In this document: positions 56,723 through 64,000 of the stretch, piece by piece
Position numbering within the stretch: the stretch's first letter is position 1
Layout of the letters: each line of letters opens with the position of its first letter
Position numbers and translations under genes: made by a program
Notes under the pieces: generated by a model
Database searches by the model: none
The model's input: only the letters and a program-made list of their open reading frames with translations
Told to the model about the DNA's origin: nothing
Assembly: GCA_015501075.1 (NCBI GenBank)
Contig: JADNYJ010000003.1
Location: 558,001 to 622,000 of the forward strand
Reading direction: 5' to 3'
Source of the DNA: Gymnopilus junonius
Lineage: Eukaryota > Basidiomycota > Agaricomycetes > Agaricales > Galerinaceae
Length of the DNA stretch: 64,000 nucleotides

Positions 56723-59700
56723 TTATTTAGAGTTATTACTCCGTGGATTCGACGTCGTCGTTGTGATTGAAGCTGATGATGGACTAGCACCGGCAACTGT
56801 AGTGGTAGATTCCTGGCCTGCATCACGTTCTTCAGACGGCCCAGCTTCAGGGAGCCCGACTCCGAACTCGTTGCTAGAAGTAAGAGTCCAACTACCCGTG
56901 GTAGGCGTTGATTCACCATCATCTGCATTGTGGAATTCGCCAAAGTCGCCAAACGATTCAAAGGACGAATCCTCATCAGAGAAGGATGAGCTGAAGGTGT
57001 AGGCTTCGCTGGTTGACACAGCAGAGTCGGAGAATGGTCCAAAGTCGTCCTACGCAGTGTGAAGCTAATGAGCACATCAATTATCCTACGAAAAGACGGG
57101 GACTGACGTCTTCGTTAGAGCTAAAAGGGTCTTCAGACATTGCAATTTCATTGGCCCGAGAAGGTGCGAATGCATCCTAATGAAAGGGAAAGTGTCATCT
57201 TTGCACTGACAATACCGAAGAAAAAGCTTACATCAAACTCATTGCTACTCAGGGGTCTTCGCTCGCCAAAATTTCTTGAAGAAGAAACAGGCGGGTGATT
57301 CATACAAAGGTCGACTGTGTGAGCCATCCTTCTCCTCATCCTCTTCGTCAGAGGATGAGCCAAATTGGTCTGTTGATCCCATTTCTTGAGCCAAATACCG
57401 TGCAAACTATCCAAGAAAGGTATTAGAATTTTGCTTGGATGGTAATATAAGGAAGAAGCGCACATGAGGAGCGCGATTGGATGACATGTTATCGTCATCC
57501 TCATCATCCTCACCATCGGCAGATCCGAAATCAGCAGTCGAAACTGGCGTGGAAGGACCAACGCTTGCGGCCCTCCTGAACTCGCCTCTTACTCCACCTT
57601 CAATCTCACTGTCGTCAGCACTGGCATTGACCGTAGTCATTCAGGGCCCATATCATCTTCGTCCACCTTCCACTGTGCTGGGTTCCGCACCACATTCGAC
57701 CTAATCACGGGTTTACCGCCGCCCAACAGTCTGTTGTCTTCTTTCTTCGTCTCGTTATACCGTCCAGTTACGAAGTTGTCCCATTCAGGTTCTGGTGCGT
57801 ATTGGATGATGACGAGTCGGAGGTCGGGTGGGAAACGTGCCATGGCGGTGATGACGTCTTCGGAGATGAGCATGAGGTGGCCCATGTAGCCTAGTCGGAC
57901 ACCTTTTGGTTTTGAGCTGGAGAAAAGGGGCACGTTGGTCAGTGTATTCAGCACACAAGATTGGAATATCGAGATGCGTACCTCTCGATGTCATTCTGTT
58001 TCTGAGCCTCTACTATCCGATGTAAAATTTTGGCGTCGCGGAAGAGAGAGATGATAAGTTCCCTGTTATACCCACCTTCCGCACCTCCAGTCATGACCTG
58101 ATGAACTACATCATAGACAGCACTGTGCAAGAAGTTGTTCCATGGGTATTCGAAGAACATGTCCTAGAAGACAAAAGATCAACACAATGTAGGGGCACAG
58201 CGATAAAGAAAAGGCTTACAATCATTGTAACAAGAACACCGTGATCTAGCCAACGACGTTTCAGCTGTTCCCCAACAGGCAACAACGTTTCCGTAGATCC
58301 CTCTAAAGTCGCTCTTCTCCTTGACCGTGAGCTCCTTCTTGACCCACGACCCGAAGACCGCGAACTCATCAATCCCGGGCTCTCGGATTCAGGGCTGGAC
58401 GCCACAGAGAGACCTGTGTTCCCTTTCAAAGATGGATCAAGACTTTCTGATAATGCAGTGTTTTCAGGCGAAGCGGCAACGGTCAACTGCGGGAGGCCTT
58501 GGTGGACGGGTATAGGTGATAAAGGTTCGTCATACATCGCTATTTCTTCCATAGCTTCGTCGTCTGAACTGCCTGGCTCCTCTGAACCAGTCATATCATC
58601 GTCAGAATCAAGTGAAGACGAATCTTCAGCTGGATTTCGGACTGGGAACGTAAGTGTAGGAGCTGGACCCTCTTCATCATATTCATTGTCTTGATCCATG
58701 TCTTCAGGTTCGCGGTCATTGCCGCTATTCAGAGCAATGACCTGAGCCAATTCTTCTAAACCAGCAAGACCACCTTGCAGGCGACCGTCAGAGTCGTAAA
58801 CATGTGAGAATGCGGAGGATCGGTTGAGTAGTGACATGTTTGAACAATGTAAGAGTTCCGCGTAGAGTTCGACGATACGATAACGTTCAAGTGTGAAAGG
58901 GGTCATAGTTCCAATGGTTGTGGATATGGGTCCAAGCTACTGGAGAGTTAAAATGGGTCGTAGAAAATTTATAAATATATACGCACGAAAGAGCGTGGCG
59001 ATTTCAGATACTTTTGAAACTCTGCCAAGCGAGATGACAGTATTTCGAGCATGGGACCCAGGTGGACGACACCCATCCTATTGACCATCTCCTTCAGAGC
59101 CTGCTCAAGAGCTGTGCGAAGATCTTCTCCTGTTAAATGTGATTGTTGCTGGACCTGAATGAGACGGTTTCGTAAGGCATGGAAGAGATACGGTTCAAAA
59201 TAGTCCGAGTTGTTCTTCCGTATTAGTTCGATAACAACAGAAATGGATTGCACAACAGATGAGGTATATGATTCAAAAGTAGGGGAAAGAAGTTTGCCTT
59301 CGTCGCTGCTGTCGTGCTCCGCTGGTTTATTACAGCTTTCCGGAGAAAATTCCGTCAGCATGTACTCGACGAGCTTGTACATGTTGGCCGGGCTTGCCAG
59401 TTCTCGTGCAAAGCGGTTGGAGGCTGGACCATTTTGCAGACCCTCGGTAAGACCCGCTCCAGGGGAGGGAGTTGCCATTGAAATGATATTCTTTACGAGG
59501 TCTGCTACGACGGTATGAACCGAAGGGGTGTAATTCGGCGAAAGAAGGTCAATAAGGCGGCCAATAAGGTTCTCGGACGATAACCACTGCAGAGCCGTTG
59601 GATGAGACGTAATTTAACATGCAATACAATGCGCCGCACCTCGAGAACATTGCTGTTTTGAATGGCTTCGTCCAGTTGTGTGATGCGGCCCATAAGATCC

Positions 59701-60402
59701 ACGAATGAAGGGGTCTCAATGTGTCGAAGTATCCTTTCGACGATGTTGGGTTGGGACTGTAAAAACGCTAGCATCTAATAGACTAGAGGTCTAGGACCGA
59801 ACTTCGTCAAACATTGATAAAGTATAACGCACCTCTGCTGGCTTTTTGGTCATGAAGACAGAATTTATTTTCACAAAATGAGAGGCCATGGTCATCTGAG
59901 TCTTCATGTCATCGGGGTATCGATCCAGAACGGTCTCCCAGAAGGGGACGAGGAGCTGCTGCTGCTCATTGATGCAGGTCTCCACAATTGACCATATATC
60001 ACTGCATAAGACCTCTGTTGATATATAAGGGTACCTTTGAAAGCGTCAATCCGGTTTGCCCTATCTATAGTGGGTGGGATTCCTGTGTGAAATCAGAACG
60101 CACTTGAAACGACCTTTCTCCTCGCCCTCAATTTGGCCAGTCACATAGCCCAATAACCTATGGAGGACATCCACCCGCTCAAAGTAGTCTATCAGCCGTG
60201 TATTTTGGGCTTTACATTCTTGCAGCAGGTCATCTTCATCTAGAATAGCTTCCAGCGCGACATCCTCTTTGTCGAGTAAGCTGTCGATGGCTGAACCATT
60301 ATGGAACCCGAATCTGTAGGAAAGAATAAAAACCGCACAGAAAAGACGGTGCGCGTTAGAAATGGACCGGCGAGGGCTGGTTACAGACTACCTCCAAAAC
60401 AT
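56723..60402 (-). CDS. SAPS-family Sit4/PP6 phosphatase regulatory subunit (three apparent frameshifts)
   Basis: SAPS proteins bind Sit4/PP6 phosphatase and direct it in cell-cycle and nutrient signalling. Eleven exons: 60402-60392, 60313-60104, 60034-59833, 59774-59640, 59586-58987, 58936-58220, 58163-57982, 57916-57464, 57406-57232, 57176-57108 and 57049-56723. They encode about 1027 residues. The start MFWRFGFHNGSAIDSLLDKED is the SAPS N-terminal signature and spans an 11-nt first exon. Family blocks follow: LIDYFERVDVLHRLLGYVTG, FWETVLDRYP, ANMYKLVEYMLTEFS, TPFTLERYRIVELYAELLHC, MFFEYPWNNFLHSAVYDVVH and GVRLGYMGHLMLISEDVI. The tail is acidic (DDDDFGPFSDSA, later SFESFGDFGEFHNADD). Near 57642, 57330 and 57305 one base each appears missing: EDDMGP/MTTVNAS, DEEDEE/GWLTQST and STFV/NHPPVSSS. 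Confidence 0.9.
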
Positions 60403-60999
60403 GAGGTCTCGGCGGTTCTCTGTCCTCGTGAAGTCACCGGAATAGTGGTAGTAAAGTAAGAAGAGAAGAGATAAAAATGGTCACGACAGCCACGATCCTC
60501 TCCACACATTCATCACCTTGTTCCGCAAGATATCTCTCTTATTTTGCTCATCTGTGAGACGCTATATAAGCTCTATGGACTAATTTCGGTCACTATATGG
60601 TATGTCCGTCTATTGATAAGATTTTTTCAATAGGTCTATCAGCCCCTATTATGCATAATACCAGGACACGAAGTTCAGACAAAGTTCTATCCGGATTCCG
60701 GGGTGCGGTGAGGTCTCCGAATCGACGTGTTTAGGCGTCATGATTGATCAGAATTGTGCAGAGCGTTTGTACGTGCGACCAGGAAAAGGCCAAAAGATAA
60801 GTAGATCTTCATTCTCGCGCTGGCCTTGCCTATCAATCTCAGGTTGCCGAGATAAACATCCATTAGGAATGGACAGTGTGTCGCTTGAAGGGGTATCAAA
60901 TAAATGTCGGAACTGATTACATGCATAATTAGAGTCCTAGTAATAGTAAAGGGAGATATCCAGGAAAGATATGAAACATTGTCCTTAGCTACACAGTCC
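60403..60999. other. Upstream region of SAPS gene
   Basis: Intergenic sequence between two minus-strand genes. It contains a TATATAAG box near 60553 (plus-strand reading) and nothing else recognisable. Confidence 0.35.
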
Positions 61000-62830
61000 T
61001 TAAAACTGTGATTCGGAACAACGTCAGGACATCCATAACACTCTACTTGAATGAAGGCACGCACCCTAACTTGATAAGAACCATCCGCCTTCGTGAGATA
61101 TCGGACCCACTTTATACTCTGGTAATTGGCCTTCTCATACACCTTCAAAAATCGCACAATCAACCCAGACGCGGTGAACATGAGCACTTGGAAGTCGACA
61201 TCAATGGGCGGCCTTGCCCATACTTGCCGGGTCGTTGTGCTAGCGAGTGCTGCTGTAGCTGCTAATGTGCATTCTTGACCACCTTGCAGCCTCGCGACTC
61301 TGTGATGGAGGGTTATTGCGTTTATATGCGGATAGAGGGCAAAAGATGGTTTCTTACTTCCACACAATAACGTTCTCTGCTGGGACGTACTTAGCCTTCC
61401 CTGTGGCAACTTTACAGTCCACAGTGGTTGCGTTCAACGGTGTCGGTATACGTAATACGACGTTCGTAGCTGATAGTTTATTATTGAAGTTGGCTTTGAT
61501 AGTCACTGTGTACTGTACTTGTGTCGTTCCAACTTCCGTTACTGACGGGATGATGCGTAAAGGTAGCTTGACATTTGAGGTGGACCGATATCTGGCAATG
61601 CAGCATTAGAAGGGCGTCTGTACTTCTGAGCAGAGAGAAGATACCGCATAAGTTCGAATTCACCATCTGGAGGGATAAAACTGATTGTCCGATGAGCATC
61701 GAACTCATCGAGGCGAACACATTGATGGAAACGACAGTCGTCCAGTTCGACAGCGTCACTGGCGCCTTTCTCGTTCTTGTCAAGGACAAGCTTGTCGTTC
61801 AGTCCGAACTTGCATTCGGGCGTTCCCGATAGGTATGCGCGCATTTGGATGTGACCGTCAATGTCAGCGCGTAAGATAGTTCCTATCGGAAGAATTAGTC
61901 ATTTACAGTGTGTGCATAGTATAGGTCGGGCCTACCTTTGGCACTCATACTTAAATTCACGGTCTCTATTACGTCCACAAAGGCTTCGTTTTTCTTGTAC
62001 TTGACATCCGCACGCCGCCAACTTGTTGTGCCAGTTGCTTGCGTTGTAATCTTGGAAGATTCCTCCTGTATTTTTTTGAACATACTTAAAATTGCGAATC
62101 ATGGATGTTAAGACTTACAGCCGCTATTGATGCGGAAACGATACTTTCAGTGGTGATGTACGTCTTCAGGGTGTCAATTTCACTGTTCTGAGGGTAGCCA
62201 AAGTCGTTGATCTCTGGCGGCCAGTTAGAGCCCTATAAATCAAGTCCCAGGGTAAAGGGGCGCACCATCGATCAGCTCATAAATGACCACAAAATTATTC
62301 TTCACGGACTCCTCGTCAAACTTCCCAAAGTATGCTTTGCAAATGTTGATAAACCGGTAACAGTATTCAAAGACGAGAGCCGCGTTTGCGTTTGTTCTGC
62401 TCGGCCGTCAGTTGCACATACAACGGTCAGAGAAATCTTCACGCACTTCGTGACGGCAACAACATAAAGGTTGTTCACTCTGACATGGAAGAAGCTGGTC
62501 GACCCCAGTGTGATAATCGGCGACCTCACGTCGCTGTTCGACACGACTTGTATCCGGAAAACATCGGCAATTGATCGCCTATAAGAGTACGCAGCATGAG
62601 CCATTGATTTTGCGCGGAGATAAAGGGAAACCACACTTGAAGTCGGTGCGATAGAGCCTTGATATCAGCACCTAAGTGGTGTAAATGTCAGACCACCATT
62701 TATTGCAGGGAACTCTAATTTCATGAATTCACCTCGCCCTTTTGGTTGAAGATAAAGAATGCCTGACACAATAATGTGTTTAAGCAAATATCTTCAGTGT
62801 AATAGTTTTGCTGTGACTGACCGATATCAT
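61000..62830 (-). CDS. APM4: AP-2 clathrin adaptor complex, mu subunit
   Basis: The mu subunit of AP-2 binds Yxx-phi cargo signals and PIP2 in endocytosis at the plasma membrane. Eleven exons: 62830-62822, 62762-62733, 62671-62637, 62578-62447, 62396-62266, 62213-62119, 62065-61936, 61882-61645, 61591-61358, 61299-61065 and 61005-61000. The product has 424 residues, the normal length, without breaks. The longin domain reads [40 protein letters not shown] and [20 protein letters not shown]. The mu homology domain reads [95 protein letters not shown] and [20 protein letters not shown]. The sequence is closer to AP-2 mu than to AP-1 or AP-3 mu ([18 protein letters not shown]). The first exon has 9 nt and the last 6 nt (TTT TAA), so both ends depend on correct splicing. 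Confidence 0.92.
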
Positions 62831-63518
62831 GGTAATACGAAAGGTATGTAATGATAATGTAACGAACCCAAAACGAACCAGATAATGATGCGCCTGAGGG
62901 GCTCGGAGGCATTTGGGTGTGCTTGACCCTAACCTTAACATTACCTCGATCGAGTTGACCAAACACTAAGTCTGACCTCTCAATTGCCTCTCAACGTTCG
63001 ACGTTCAACTTGTCCTTTCCCCATCTCATTATGATGGGTCATAAGAAACTAAAGTCTCTTACTCGACCACAACCCCAACTCATGGCACTATTTTTTGGTG
63101 AGGAAAAGTTACGATAGCCCGTTTCTCACTATGTCGCTGGTGGTGGTGGTAACTTGCAAGCCTTAATTCTTCTGAATCTATCTTATCTCGAAGCTAAATA
63201 AATGACCTTACAGTAACTTCAGAAATCTTCTTCTCCGCAGCCGTATAACGTGCGAGTATATAACCACGGCGGGCCGTCCTGAGGCTTGTCAGCAAGTCAA
63301 GAAGCTCCAAATACCCATGTGATCGCTACTTGTCTGGCGCCAGCTGGCGTTGGTGGATGCTTCGTGCTCAGAAGCTCTTCGGGCGGGCTTTGTTGGGCTT
63401 TTACAATACGTCGCTTCTCTGTTTGGGGAGCCGGATATTTGTCGGAGTCGCAGGGGTAGTATATTACAACTTCCAATAAAATCTCCTTCATGCGACGTGG
63501 ACTAACTCATCTCACAAA
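62831..63518. other. Divergent promoter region
   Basis: Lies between the starts of the AP-2 mu gene (minus) and the esterase gene (plus). A TATATAAC box near 63256-63264 lies about 255 bp before the esterase ATG. A (GGT)n-like run near 63133-63145 is the only repeat. Confidence 0.4.
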
Positions 63519-64000
63519 ATGCTTGCACTGCGCGCCTTGAAGCCGATTTTTCTAGTCTCCTTGGCCATCTCGTCTTTTGCTAAGCTCGCTTGGAAGGATA
63601 CCAAGTTTTTGGTGACTTTTGGTGATTCGTATACGACGGATGGTATGTTATATTCTTCTCGGCCTCGACAATTTCATACCAACCGAATCTATACAGGTTT
63701 CAATATCACCACCGGGCCCAATTCGCCTGACCCAGGATTTGTAAGTTGGAATGGCAAGTGATGTCGCGTTTCTGACTTGCTTCAAAGGTATCATCCAACG
63801 GCCCCAACTGGGTTGAAGCTCTTGGTAATAATTGTACTTAATATTCGTTACTTGCGTTGCTTACACCCTCTCTTCAGGAAGTACCTTTAACGTGGCTGGC
63901 ACGAAGGTCAGCACACTTCCAACCCATCATTGAACAGTATCAACAACACGAGTTCAGGTATTCAACCTTGCTTCAGGAGGTGCTACAATAGATGCAGCGC
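63519..64000 (+). CDS. GDSL/SGNH esterase, CE16-like, N-terminal part
   Basis: Runs off the window end. Exons: 63519-63642, 63697-63740, 63788-63824, 63878-63906 and 63958 onward. A signal peptide (ALRALKPIFLVSLAISSFAK) leads to FLVTFGDSYTTDGFNITTGP, in which GDS holds the catalytic Ser of block I of the SGNH fold. Then come SSNGPNWVEALG, STFNVAGTK and VFNLASGGATIDA, where the Gly of block II follows. The pattern matches carbohydrate esterase family 16 (fungal acetylesterases that deacetylate xylan-derived oligosaccharides and other acetylated sugars). The Asn and Asp/His blocks lie beyond the window. Confidence 0.85.

Noticed and set aside
1..64000. CRISPR arrays, operons, riboswitches, Shine-Dalgarno sites, prophage
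   Set aside because: The window is clearly eukaryotic; no regularly spaced repeats or prokaryotic signals were seen.

Overview
The window looks like nuclear DNA of a mushroom-forming basidiomycete (Agaricomycete). Coding regions are cut by many short GT-AG introns, mostly 45-100 nt. Genes lie on both strands without operons. Several families are characteristic of Agaricomycetes: Ser/Thr-rich single-pass membrane proteins with a Gly-rich transmembrane segment, DUF7918- and DUF7598-like proteins, F-box proteins, HNH-domain proteins, and abundant Copia, hAT and Mutator-like elements. All assignments rest on reading translated sequence and recalled family motifs; no search was run.

Layout. 0.5-13 kb: a low-complexity basic/coiled-coil protein, a mucin-like membrane protein, a four-helix membrane protein (DUF7598-like), a DUF7918-like protein and a small unknown protein. 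13-25.6 kb: three housekeeping genes on the minus strand, namely a P4-ATPase lipid flippase, a FAN1-type DNA repair nuclease and a WD40 protein resembling the gamma-tubulin recruiter NEDD1. 26-43 kb: a repeat-rich stretch. It holds two membrane-protein genes, a decayed paralogue of the first, a broken FG-GAP protein, a Mutator-like element carrying a helicase fragment, a hAT-type MITE, an F-box gene, and a young Copia LTR retrotransposon that itself contains a second MITE. 45-64 kb: an Asi1/Asi3-like membrane RING ubiquitin ligase, a secreted-type unknown protein, an unknown nuclear-type protein, an HNH-domain gene, a SAPS-family phosphatase subunit, the AP-2 clathrin adaptor mu subunit, and the start of a CE16-type GDSL esterase cut by the window end.

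Functional links. The genes do not form one pathway. The flippase and AP-2 mu both serve plasma-membrane and endosome traffic. FAN1 (crosslink repair), the NEDD1-like protein (spindle poles) and the SAPS protein (Sit4/PP6 phosphatase) relate to the cell cycle, but their proximity is probably incidental.

The most informative signals are the transposons, whose target-site duplications can be read exactly (29291/30596, 30706/31586, 35267/40748, 37181/37805). A second general observation is that nearly every frame break in otherwise well-formed genes is repaired by adding back a single base. That points to consensus deletion errors rather than gene decay, and several 'broken' genes here may be intact in the organism.
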